Assembly: GCA_023389095.1 (NCBI GenBank)
Contig: JAEWFB010000547.1
Span: 1-10,294 of the forward strand
Source: Actinomycetes bacterium
GTDB taxonomy: Bacteria > Actinomycetota > Actinomycetes > Actinomycetales > Dermatophilaceae
Length of the DNA: 10,294 bases
Direction: 5' to 3'
The notes under the pieces: generated by a model
What the model saw: the letters and a program-made list of their open reading frames with translations, nothing else
The model's database searches: none
What the model was told of the DNA's origin: nothing
Program-made: the position numbers and the translations under genes
Shown here: in pieces, positions 1-5,828 of the stretch
How the letters are laid out: each line of letters starts with the position of its first letter
How positions within the stretch are numbered: the first letter of the stretch is position 1

Positions 1-1
1 C

Positions 2-706
2 CTCGGCACGCTGACGCGGCAGGCGGCCACCTTCCTCGACGCGGCCGTCGCGAGCGGACTCAACGTCCTCGTCGCCGGTGGCACCCAGGCCGGCAAGACG
101 ACCCTGCTCAACTGCCTCGCCGCCGCGATCCCGCCGCGCGAGCGGGTCATCACGTGCGAGGAGGTCTTCGAGCTGAAGATCCCGCTGCGCGACGTCGCGT
201 CGATGCAGTGCCGACAGCCGAGCCTGGAGGGCACCGGAGAGGTTCCACTGCGCCGCCTCGTCAAGGAGGCGCTGCGCATGCGTCCGTCGCGGATCATCGT
301 CGGCGAGGTGCGCCAGGAGGAGAGCCTCGACCTGCTCATCGCGCTCAACAGCGGCGTGCCGGGCATGTGCACCCTGCACGCCAACAGTGCCAGGGAGGCC
401 GTGACGAAGATGTGCACGCTGCCGCTGCTGGCCGGCGAGAACGTGTCGAGCCGGTTCGTCGTGCCGACCGTGGCGGCCGCCGTCGACCTCGTCGTCCACG
501 TCGCCCTCGAGCGCGACGGCGTGCGCCGGGTCCGGGAGATCGTCGCCGTCCCCGGGCGTGCCGAGGGTGACGTCATCGAGATCGCCGACCTCTTCACGAC
601 GCGCGGGGGCCGGCTCGCGCGCGGCGACGGCTTCCCGCCGCACCCCGAGGCGTTCGAGCGGGCCGGCTACGACGTCGCGGCGCTCCTGGCCCAGGAGTCG
701 TCGTGA
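2..706 (+). CDS. tadA: TadA/CpaF-family pilus assembly ATPase (3' part, 5' end outside window)
   Basis: This is the C-terminal 234 residues of a type II/IV secretion superfamily ATPase that powers assembly of Tad (Flp, type IVb) pili from the cytoplasmic face of the membrane. The reading frame is open from base 2 to the TGA at 704-706. Visible motifs in order are a Walker A GGTQAGKT (77-100), an acidic EEVFEL segment (Asp-box position), the arginine-rich RQPSLEGTGEV segment, a Walker B region IIVGEVR (293-313), and the His-box segment GMCTLHAN with its histidine at 377-379. All nucleotide-binding elements are intact. The N-terminal domain and start codon lie upstream. The stop overlaps the GTG start of the next gene by 4 bases, so the two are probably translationally coupled. 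Subfamily wording (TadA rather than a conjugation ATPase) rests on the Tad genes that follow. Confidence 0.95.
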   Translation, partial: LGTLTRQAATFLDAAVASGLNVLVAGGTQAGKTTLLNCLAAAIPPRERVITCEEVFELKIPLRDVASMQCRQPSLEGTGEVPLRRLVKEALRMRPSRIIVGEVRQEESLDLLIALNSGVPGMCTLHANSAREAVTKMCTLPLLAGENVSSRFVVPTVAAAVDLVVHVALERDGVRRVREIVAVPGRAEGDVIEIADLFTTRGGRLARGDGFPPHPEAFERAGYDVAALLAQESS

Positions 707-1575
707 CCTCGCCGCTGGTCATCGGCCTGCTCCTCGGCGCGGGCGTCTTCTTCGTCTACTGGTCCTTCTGGCCGCAGGCCCCCGCGCCCGAGAGCGGCCC
801 GCGCCGCTCGGGTTTCGTCGTCGAGCTGCGCGACCACCTCCACCAGGCGGGCTATGCCTCGGTCACGCCGAACAACGTCATCGTCGGGTCGGTCGTGCTC
901 CTCCTGCTGACCTTCGCCATCGTGCTGGCCCTCACCCGCGTCGCCCCGATCTCCCTGTGCTTCGCCCTGATGGCCGGCGCGGCGCCGATCTCCTTGGTGC
1001 GCATGCGTGCCCGGTCGCGACGAAACAAGCGGCGCGACCTCTGGCCCGACGTCGTCGACAACGTCACCTCAGGTGTGCGGGCCGGGCTCGCGCTTCCCGA
1101 GGCGTTGGCGCAGCTGTCCACCCGCGGGCCCGAGGAGCTGCGCCCGGCCTTCGTCGCCTTCGCCGAGGACTACCGCACCACGGGCCGGTTCCACGACTCC
1201 CTCGACCGGCTCAAGGAGCGCCTCAGCGACCCCGTGGCCGACCGGCTCGTCGAGTCGCTGCGCATCGCCCGCGAGGTCGGAGGCAGCGACCTCGGCACGC
1301 TGCTGCGAACCCTGTCGTCCTTCCTGCGCGAGGACGCGCGCACTCGCGCCGAGCTCGAGACGCGCCAGAGCTGGACCGTCAGCGCGGCTCGCCTCGCGGT
1401 CGCCGCGCCGTGGGTCGTCCTCGCGATGCTCGCCCTCAACGGCCGCTCGCTCGCCGCGTACGCGTCTCCCGTCGGTTGGGTGGTCCTCGCCGTCGGAGCG
1501 GCCCTGTGCGCCGTGGCGTACCGCGCGATGGTGTGGGTCGGGCGACTGCCCGAGGACGAGCGGGTGCTGCGGTGA
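703..1575 (+). CDS. tadB: TadB-like type II secretion F (T2SSF) domain membrane protein
   Basis: This 290-residue integral membrane protein probably forms part of the inner-membrane platform that couples the TadA ATPase to pilin extraction and polymerisation. The start is GTG at 703, inside the GTGA overlap with the ATPase stop. Hydrophobic segments lie at about residues 4-22, 59-78, 83-99, 227-245 and 255-279. A cytoplasmic helical T2SSF-type region occupies about 112-225, with the typical pattern WPDVVDNVTSGVRAGLALPEAL (split here: WPDVVDNV at 115-122, GVRAGLALPEAL from 124) and a later EVGGSDLGTLLRTLS. Order and topology fit TadB of actinobacterial Tad clusters. Separation of TadB from TadC is by gene order rather than by a diagnostic motif. 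Confidence 0.92.
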   Translation: MTSPLVIGLLLGAGVFFVYWSFWPQAPAPESGPRRSGFVVELRDHLHQAGYASVTPNNVIVGSVVLLLLTFAIVLALTRVAPISLCFALMAGAAPISLVRMRARSRRNKRRDLWPDVVDNVTSGVRAGLALPEALAQLSTRGPEELRPAFVAFAEDYRTTGRFHDSLDRLKERLSDPVADRLVESLRIAREVGGSDLGTLLRTLSSFLREDARTRAELETRQSWTVSAARLAVAAPWVVLAMLALNGRSLAAYASPVGWVVLAVGAALCAVAYRAMVWVGRLPEDERVLR

Positions 1576-2552
1576 GCCGCGGCGCACCGGACCTGCTCGG
1601 CGCGGTGCTCGAGACGGACTGGTCGTGGACCGGGGCCGTGGTCGGGGTGCTGCTGCTGGCCGGGCTCGCGCTCGTCGTCGCGGGTCTGCCGACGAGTCGT
1701 CGTCCGGGGCTCGAGGAGCGCCTCGAGCCCTACCTGCGCGACGCGCCACGCCCGTCCACGTTGCTCAGCCGCCCGGCGCCCCCGCGCGGCCCGTTCGGGT
1801 TCGGTGAGCTTCTCGCGCCCTACGTCCAGCGTCTCGGCCGCCTCGTCGGCTCGGTCCTCGGCGGGTCACCCTCGGTCGTCCGGCGCCAGCTCCGGGCCGG
1901 GGTCGCGGCCGACGTCGACCGCTTCCGGGCCGAGCAGGTGCTGTGGGGCACGCTCGGCGGCCTCGTCGGGCTCGTCCTCACCGGGCTGGTGGCCGTGGCC
2001 CAACAGCGCTTCCCCGTGGTCGCCCTCGCGGGTCTCGTCGTCTGCGGGAGCCTCGGCGGGGTCATCACCCGCGACTGGATGCTCTCCCGCGCCGCCGCCC
2101 GTCGCGAGGCACGCATGCTGAGCGAGTTCCCCACCGTCGCAGAGCTGCTCGCGCTCGCGGTCAGCGCGGGGGAGGGGGCTGTCGGCGCCCTCGAGCGCGT
2201 CTGCCGGCTCTCCCGGGGCGAGCTGTCCGACGAGCTGCGGCGGTGCCTGGCCGACGCCCGGGCGGGGGCCAACCTGCCCACGGCGCTGCGTGGCCTCGCC
2301 GACCGCACCGGCCTGATGAGCCTGAGCCGGTTCGTCGACGGCATCGTCGTCGCCGTCGAGCGCGGCACACCGCTCGCCGAGGTGCTCCGCGCCCAGGCGC
2401 AGGACGTCCGCGAGGCGGGCCGCCGCACCCTCATGGAGCAGGGCGGGCGCCGGGAGATCCTCATGATGGTTCCCGTCGTCTTCCTCATCCTGCCCGTCAC
2501 CGTGCTCTTCGCCCTCTACCCGGGCCTGAGCTTCCTGCACTTCCGGATCTGA
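1572..2552 (+). CDS. tadC: TadC-like type II secretion F (T2SSF) domain membrane protein
   Basis: This 326-residue protein is the second platform component and presumably partners the preceding TadB-like protein. The GTG start at 1572 lies in a GTGA overlap with the upstream stop. The frame stays open far upstream of 1572, but that part only shadows tadB. Membrane segments are at about residues 20-40, 124-143, 147-167 and 298-320. The T2SSF region at about 182-290 contains SEFPTVAELLALAVSAGEG and VAVERGTPLAEVLRAQAQD. The C-terminal GGRREILMMVPVVFLILPVT followed by YPG is a common ending of actinobacterial TadC proteins. There is no truncation or frameshift. A 61-base gap separates it from the pilin-like gene. 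Confidence 0.93.
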   Translation: MSRGAPDLLGAVLETDWSWTGAVVGVLLLAGLALVVAGLPTSRRPGLEERLEPYLRDAPRPSTLLSRPAPPRGPFGFGELLAPYVQRLGRLVGSVLGGSPSVVRRQLRAGVAADVDRFRAEQVLWGTLGGLVGLVLTGLVAVAQQRFPVVALAGLVVCGSLGGVITRDWMLSRAAARREARMLSEFPTVAELLALAVSAGEGAVGALERVCRLSRGELSDELRRCLADARAGANLPTALRGLADRTGLMSLSRFVDGIVVAVERGTPLAEVLRAQAQDVREAGRRTLMEQGGRREILMMVPVVFLILPVTVLFALYPGLSFLHFRI

Positions 2553-2600
2553 CGCCCTCGCGCCAGCCCCGGCCCTCCACGACCGTGATCCGACCAGACA

Positions 2601-2609
2601 GGGAGAAAG
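2601..2609 (+). promoter_or_regulatory. Shine-Dalgarno of the pilin-like gene
   Basis: GGGAGAAAG lies 4 bases upstream of the ATG at 2614. It is the only good ribosome-binding site inside the Tad operon; the other junctions are stop/start overlaps. This would let ribosomes load independently on the pilin-like gene, which is needed in larger amounts than the machinery. I see no convincing promoter in the 61-base gap. Confidence 0.6.
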
Positions 2610-2613
2610 ACAG

Positions 2614-2829
2614 ATGACAACGCTGACGAAAGCACCACGGCGCCTCCGCGAGGCGACCCTCGACGCGCTCGTGCTCCGCCTCGGGGGGTCCCGCGACCGG
2701 GGCGACGTGCCCGGTTGGGTGCTCATCACGATCATGACCGCCGGCCTCGTCACGGCGCTGTGGGCCATCGCAGGTCCCCAGCTCGGCCAGCTGTTCAGCG
2801 ACGCCATCAGCAACGTCAAGGGACCGTGA
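2614..2829 (+). CDS. Flp-pilin-like small membrane protein of Tad locus
   Basis: This 71-residue protein has a basic N-terminus (residues 1-29), the sequence DRGDVPGWVL, then one hydrophobic helix at about 35-54 and a short polar tail ending ISNVKGP. Size, single helix and position between tadC and the TadE-like genes match the major pilin slot of actinobacterial Tad clusters. It would be a membrane-inserted prepilin processed by a prepilin peptidase, probably after Gly30. The residue at +5 after that glycine is Trp35, not the usual Glu, so processing or packing may differ from classical Flp pilins. The start at 2614 is set by a Shine-Dalgarno. The alternative is a Tad accessory protein of unknown role. 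Confidence 0.75.
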   Translation: MTTLTKAPRRLREATLDALVLRLGGSRDRGDVPGWVLITIMTAGLVTALWAIAGPQLGQLFSDAISNVKGP

Positions 2830-3296
2830 CCGCTGCGGCACGCGTCCTGCGCCGGGTGCGAGCCGAACCCGAGCGGGGCTCGGCCGTCGCCGAGTTCGTC
2901 ATGGTGGCGGCGCTGCTGCTCTTCGTCGCCCTGGGCGTCTTCCAGATCGGCCTGGCCCTCTACGTGCGCAACACGCTGGTCTCGGCCGCCTCGGAGGGAG
3001 CGCGCTACGCGGCCCGGGCCGACGCCGACCCCGCAGAGGGGGTCGCCCGGACGCAGGCGCTCATCACCTCCTCGCTCAGCGCACGGTTCGCCCAGCGGGT
3101 CGGCGTCGCCGAGCGGACGATGGCCGACGGCGTCCGCGTCGTCGAGATCACGGTCGAGGCGCCGCTGCCGGTCGTCGGACCGCTGGGACCGTCCGAGGCC
3201 CTGACGGTGCGAGGTCGCGCCTTCAGCGAGCAGCAGGTGTCGCCGGGTGGATCCGCGGGCAGGGCTCCCGTCGCGACGCAGGAGGTCGGGCCATGA
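2826..3296 (+). CDS. TadE-like pseudopilin (first copy)
   Basis: This 156-residue protein starts at GTG 2826 within a GTGA overlap with the pilin-like gene. The frame is open further upstream to about 2715, but that stretch lies wholly inside the pilin-like gene. After a basic leader comes ERGSAVAEFVMVAALLLFVA. Gly18 followed by Glu23 gives the canonical G/x4-E prepilin peptidase motif, then a hydrophobic helix to about residue 44. The segment NTLVSAASEGARYAARADADP is typical of TadE-like proteins. TadE proteins are minor pseudopilins needed for Tad pilus assembly, anchored in the membrane with the C-terminal part outside. The C-terminal third is a beta-rich region with VVEITVEAPLPVVGPLG. Confidence 0.9.
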   Translation: MTAAARVLRRVRAEPERGSAVAEFVMVAALLLFVALGVFQIGLALYVRNTLVSAASEGARYAARADADPAEGVARTQALITSSLSARFAQRVGVAERTMADGVRVVEITVEAPLPVVGPLGPSEALTVRGRAFSEQQVSPGGSAGRAPVATQEVGP

Positions 3297-3799
3297 CCCG
3301 GTCCCTCGGGTCCCTCGGGTCCCTCGGGTCCCTCGGGTCGTTCCGGGGCCGCCGGGCGCGCTGGGAGCGCCTGCTGGACCGGCGTGACGACGGCCGCGCC
3401 GTCATCGAGTTCATCTTCCTCGGCATCCTCCTGCTGCTGCCGCTGCTCTATCTCGTGCTGACGATGGCCCGCCTCCAGGCGGCATCGTTCTCGGCCTCGC
3501 TCGCCGGTCGGGAGGCGGGTCGTGCCTTCGTCACCGCCGACACCGACGCCGATGGTCGCGCCCGGGCCGCGGCGGCGGCGCGTCTGGCCTTCAGCGACTT
3601 CGGGTTCGACGAGGACGCCACCGTCGTGGTCACGTGCGACGGCACCCCGTGCCTGCGCCCGGAGGGTGTCGTCCGGTCGGAGGCGCGCATCGAGGTACAG
3701 CTGCCGCTCGTGCCCGACTTCATCGCCGACCACGTGCCGTCGTCGGTGTCCGTGTCCTCGACACACGTGTCGTCGGTCGACCGCTTCGTCGCCCGATGA
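3293..3799 (+). CDS. TadE-like pseudopilin (second copy) with SLG-repeat leader
   Basis: This 168-residue protein begins in an ATGA overlap with the first TadE-like gene. No other ATG, GTG or TTG in frame precedes the helix, so the 3293 start is effectively forced. Residues 4-15 are four Ser-Leu-Gly repeats, followed by an arginine-rich stretch and DDGRAVIEFIFLGILLLLPLL. Gly34 with Glu39 at +5 forms a canonical prepilin cleavage motif, and the helix runs to about residue 58. The segment AGREAGRAFVTADTDADGRAR resembles the region after the helix in TadE proteins. Cys115 and Cys120 could form an external disulfide. If the leader is cleaved at Gly34, the repeats are removed from the mature protein. 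Role inferred: a minor pseudopilin. Confidence 0.85.
   Translation: MTRSLGSLGSLGSLGSFRGRRARWERLLDRRDDGRAVIEFIFLGILLLLPLLYLVLTMARLQAASFSASLAGREAGRAFVTADTDADGRARAAAAARLAFSDFGFDEDATVVVTCDGTPCLRPEGVVRSEARIEVQLPLVPDFIADHVPSSVSVSSTHVSSVDRFVAR
3302..3337 (+). repeat. Four tandem copies of a 9-bp unit (TCCCTCGGG)
   Basis: Four exact copies of TCCCTCGGG lie immediately after the start of the second TadE-like gene and encode (Ser-Leu-Gly)x4. The unit is a multiple of 3, so copy-number change would alter leader length without shifting the frame. Confidence 0.95.
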
Positions 3800-4272
3800 A
3801 CGCCGTCCGCCGGCTGCGCCGGGTGCACCGCCGGGGCCGTGACCGCGGCCAGGTCAGTGTGCTCATCCTCGGCCTGTTCGTCATCGTCGTCGTGCTCATC
3901 CTCGGCGCCGTCGACGTCACGGCGGCCCAGCTCGCGCGCATGCGGCTGCTCGACACCGCCGACGCGGCGGCGCTCGACGCCGCCGACGCCATCGACGAAC
4001 GCTCCGCCTACGAGCGCGGTGTGCCCGACCGGCTCGCCCTCACCGACGCGTCGGTGCAGGCGGCGGCGGGAGCCCATCTCGGACGCACGCCCCTGCCGAG
4101 CGGCATCACGGACTGGCGTCTCGTCCCACGTACCGGCACCCCCGACGGCTCGACGGCGGTGGTCACCCTCCAGGGCCGGGCGACCCTACCGATGAGCGGG
4201 TGGGTCCTCGAGCAGCTCGGCGGCAGCGTCACCATCACGGTGACCTCGAGCGCGCGCGCCCGGCTGGGGTGA
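3796..4272 (+). CDS. TadG/Tad-like N-terminally anchored pilus-locus protein
   Basis: This 158-residue protein starts in an ATGA overlap with the preceding gene. The upstream open frame to about 3634 only shadows that gene. A basic N-terminus (residues 1-17, many Arg) is followed by DRGQVSVLILGLFVIVVVLI and a hydrophobic helix at about 19-38. Next comes VDVTAAQLARMRLLDTADAA, the hallmark of the putative Flp-pilus assembly TadE/G-like family (helix, then a helical segment rich in Ala/Asp). The remaining about 85 residues are beta-rich, external and without a named domain. Gly18 is followed by Gln-Val-Ser-Val-Leu, so the Glu+5 of prepilins is missing and it may be an uncleaved membrane-anchored factor. 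It is the last Tad gene in the window. Confidence 0.88.
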   Translation: MNAVRRLRRVHRRGRDRGQVSVLILGLFVIVVVLILGAVDVTAAQLARMRLLDTADAAALDAADAIDERSAYERGVPDRLALTDASVQAAAGAHLGRTPLPSGITDWRLVPRTGTPDGSTAVVTLQGRATLPMSGWVLEQLGGSVTITVTSSARARLG

Positions 4273-4286
4273 CCCGGCTGGAGTGA
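4259..4286 (+). repeat. 14-bp tandem duplication spanning the TadG-like stop codon
   Basis: CCCGGCTGGGGTGA (4259-4272) is followed directly by CCCGGCTGGAGTGA (4273-4286), 13 of 14 bases identical. The first copy contains the TGA stop of the TadG-like gene. The second copy carries another TGA, in a different frame. Confidence 0.9.
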
Positions 4287-4308
4287 GCCGCGAGGAGGCA
4301 GCCAGCCG
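4275..4308 (+). terminator. Possible hairpin at end of Tad operon
   Basis: CGGCTGG (4275-4281) is the exact complement of CCAGCCG (4302-4308). A shorter alternative pairs CGGCT (4275-4279) with AGCCG (4286-4290). The equivalent CGGCTGG in the first repeat copy (4261-4267) could compete for the same 3' arm. There is no U-tract, which is usual for actinomycetes. The position just after the last Tad gene suggests a terminator, but the long loop makes this weak. Confidence 0.35.
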
Positions 4309-4434
4309 AATGTCGCCAAAACGGCACGGACGCAAGGCAGCCGGGCCTAGCCTCCTCGAGGCGTCGCCACCCACCCGGTCGACGCGGACACCCGCGCGGC
4401 CATCGCGCCGCGCCGACGAACGAGGAACGCAACC
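4309..4434 (+). promoter_or_regulatory. Leader/promoter region of the lamin-tail-domain gene
   Basis: This non-coding stretch precedes the GTG at 4435. It holds CCAAAACGGCA (4316-4326), a candidate -10 TAGCCT (4348-4353, fitting actinobacterial TANNNT), and a Shine-Dalgarno GAGGA (4422-4426), 8 bases before the start. If TAGCCT is a -10, the untranslated leader would be about 75 bases. No clear -35 is visible at 16-18 bp spacing, so the promoter call is tentative. The Shine-Dalgarno is solid. Confidence 0.45.
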
Positions 4435-4887
4435 GTGAGAACCCGCACCACCGCCGCTGTGGCCGGCATCGTCATCGGCCTGCTCGGGCCGGTCACCGCC
4501 GCGACCGAGGCGCAGGCGCTGCCGCCCGTCATGATCTACAAGGTCCAGTACGACTCGCCGGGCTCGGACACCGGCAGCAACTCGAGCCTCAACGCCGAGT
4601 ACGTCGTCCTGAAGAACACGACCCGCAGCAACCGCGTCCTCACCGGGTGGACGTTGCGCGACAAGACCGGCTACACCTACCGGTTCCCGACCTTCACCCT
4701 CAAGGCCGGCGCGACGGTCACGATCCGGACCGGCAAGGGCACCGCGACGGCCACGAACCGCTACTACAACCGCGCCTGGTACGTCTGGAACAACACCGGC
4801 GACACGGCCTACCTGCGCACCGCGTCGGGCAGCCTCGCGGACACCTGCGCGTGGACCTCGAAGGGCGCCGGCTACCGCTTCTGCTGA
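4435..4887 (+). CDS. Exported lamin-tail-domain (LTD) protein
   Basis: This 150-residue protein starts at GTG 4435, with GAGGA 8 bases upstream. Residues 1-28 are a signal peptide (VRTRTT, hydrophobic AGIVIGLLGPV, cleavage likely after AQA). The mature part is one compact beta domain with LTD hallmarks: LNAEYVVLKNTT (53-63), LTGWTLRDKTG (69-79), YRFPTFTLKAGATVTIRTG (82-100), WYVWNNTGDTAYLRTASG (115-132). Cys138 and the terminal Cys150 may form a disulfide. LTDs are immunoglobulin-like domains, often attached to secreted nucleases or other enzymes in bacteria. Here the domain stands alone without a catalytic partner, so a binding or surface role is likely but unproven. It is separate from the Tad operon and from the next gene, which has its own leader. 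Confidence 0.87.
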   Translation: MRTRTTAAVAGIVIGLLGPVTAATEAQALPPVMIYKVQYDSPGSDTGSNSSLNAEYVVLKNTTRSNRVLTGWTLRDKTGYTYRFPTFTLKAGATVTIRTGKGTATATNRYYNRAWYVWNNTGDTAYLRTASGSLADTCAWTSKGAGYRFC

Positions 4888-4903
4888 CGCTCGACCCCCG
4901 AGT

Positions 4904-4940
4904 CGACGGCCGGGCATCCAACCATGGAGCCGGGCCGTCG
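4904..4940 (+). terminator. Hairpin downstream of the LTD gene
   Basis: CGACGGCC (4904-4911) is perfectly complementary to GGCCGTCG (4933-4940). The 21-base interior can pair further through CCA/TGG. It lies 17 bases after the LTD stop codon and lacks a U-tract. It could act as a terminator separating the LTD gene from the metalloprotease gene. Confidence 0.5.
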
Positions 4941-5123
4941 GCATGTCGACACGCCGGATGCGGCGAGCCGGACTTTACGAAAACCGGGAGCAAAACGGAC
5001 ATACGCCGCTAACGTGGATGAAAGGCAATCCCGAGCGCACCAACCAAGGGACCGAGACCCCCGCGGCCCTGACGACCCCCTGTCCCCTGCAGCCGTTCGC
5101 GGCTGGTCCCCCAGGAGCTGTCC
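4941..5123 (+). promoter_or_regulatory. A-rich promoter/leader region of the metalloprotease gene
   Basis: This region lies between the LTD terminator and the ATG at 5124. Bases 4972-5003 are conspicuously A-rich for this DNA. They contain two AAAAC elements 12 bp apart (4980-4984 and 4992-4996), the second within GCAAAACGGACA. TAACGT (5010-5015) is a plausible -10, giving a leader of about 100 bases. AGGAG (5113-5117) is a good Shine-Dalgarno 6 bases before the ATG. I could not match the leader to a known riboswitch. The -35 is not identified. Confidence 0.45.
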
Positions 5124-5672
5124 ATGAAGCGGATCCTCGTCGTCGCCCTCGCGACGATCGGTCTCACCCTCGCCACGGCGGGCACGTCCACCGCGGCCAA
5201 ACCCCTCAAGACCGACACCAAGGCCCCGGCCACCTCGGCCACCGCCGGGTACTGGGGCCACTGGCTCACCCCGGCCCTCGTCTACGACGCCACCGGCACC
5301 GGCACCACCTTCAAGGTCTCCGAGGCGGTCTCGGAGTGGAGCAAGTCCGGGTGGAAGGTCTCGATGACGACCGACCCCACCAAGGCCAACATCACCGTCC
5401 TCAAGCAGGACCCGGTCTCCGGCGAGGCCATCGGCTCGGCCGACCTCACCGTCTCCGGCGGCGTCATCTCCGGCTGCACGGTACGCCTGTCGCCCGTGCT
5501 GGCCTCGATGTCGCTCGGCGAGCACGCGGCCAGCCACGAGCTCGGCCACTGCGGAGGCCTGCCGCACTCGACGTCGTCCAAGAGCATCATGTACGCGACC
5601 GTCAGCTCGAACACGGCGATGACGCGGCCCTCGGGCAGTGACCTGAAGTGGATGGCCAAGAACGTCTACTGA
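5124..5672 (+). CDS. Exported matrixin-like zinc metalloprotease
   Basis: This 182-residue protein starts at ATG 5124, set by AGGAG 6 bases upstream and by the signal peptide MKRILVVALATIGLTLATAG..TAA (cleavage near residue 25). Residues 138-148 read HELGHCGGLPH, the HExxHxxGxxH zinc-binding motif of metzincins, with Glu139 as general base. Met156 in SSKSIMYATV fits the Met-turn. The upstream FKVSEAVSEWSKSGWKVSMTT and ANITVL resemble the matrixin N-terminal subdomain. Cys118 and Cys143 could pair. It is small but a complete catalytic domain, with no propeptide cysteine switch visible and no extra binding domain. It should act outside the cell as an endopeptidase; the substrate is unknown. The next gene is beyond a strong terminator-like hairpin. 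Confidence 0.88.
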   Translation: MKRILVVALATIGLTLATAGTSTAAKPLKTDTKAPATSATAGYWGHWLTPALVYDATGTGTTFKVSEAVSEWSKSGWKVSMTTDPTKANITVLKQDPVSGEAIGSADLTVSGGVISGCTVRLSPVLASMSLGEHAASHELGHCGGLPHSTSSKSIMYATVSSNTAMTRPSGSDLKWMAKNVY

Positions 5673-5690
5673 GAACCCGTTCCCACCATC

Positions 5691-5730
5691 GACCGGGGCC
5701 GCGACACCCCCACCCCTCGCGGCCCCGGTC
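5691..5730 (+). terminator. Strong hairpin terminator after the metalloprotease gene
   Basis: GACCGGGGCCGCGA (5691-5704) and TCGCGGCCCCGGTC (5717-5730) form a perfect 14-bp inverted repeat with a 12-base C-rich loop, 18 bases after the stop codon. There is no U-tract, as common for actinomycete terminators. Confidence 0.8.
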
Positions 5731-5784
5731 CCGCTCCGGTCCCGCCCCCCAGTCCCGCCCCCCGTCCCGCCCCGTCCCGCCCCC
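5728..5784 (+). repeat. C-rich imperfect tandem repeat (GTCCCGCCCC-type units)
   Basis: About five imperfect copies of GTCCCGCCCC(C) run through this segment; the first is the variant GGTCCCGCTCC. Units vary by one to three cytosines. The C-rich strand is + and the complementary strand is G-rich with runs of four or more. No gene is seen here. Confidence 0.8.
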
Positions 5785-5828
5785 GAGGCCGCCGCGCGAG
5801 CGCCGCACGAGCACGCCGCCTGCTGCCG

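Noticed and set aside
558..1571. Upstream extension of the tadC frame over tadB
   Set aside because: Arg/Pro/Ala-rich shadow sequence. The GTG at 1572 overlaps the tadB stop and starts the homologous part of the protein.
2715..2825. Upstream ATG start for the first TadE-like gene
   Set aside because: This would add an Arg/His-rich stretch fully inside the pilin-like gene. GTG 2826 in the GTGA overlap gives the normal basic leader.
3302..3337. CRISPR-like array
   Set aside because: The repeats are contiguous 9-mers without spacers, and they are in-frame coding repeats.
5010..5123. A riboswitch (c-di-AMP or c-di-GMP type) in the metalloprotease leader
   Set aside because: GAAAGGCAATCCCGAG looked suggestive of such aptamers, but I could not place the other conserved elements or a closing helix.
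4943..5641. A 232-codon + strand frame over the metalloprotease gene
   Set aside because: It overlaps the metalloprotease in another frame, is His/Arg/Gly-rich, and lacks a Shine-Dalgarno. The matrixin motif is in the other frame.
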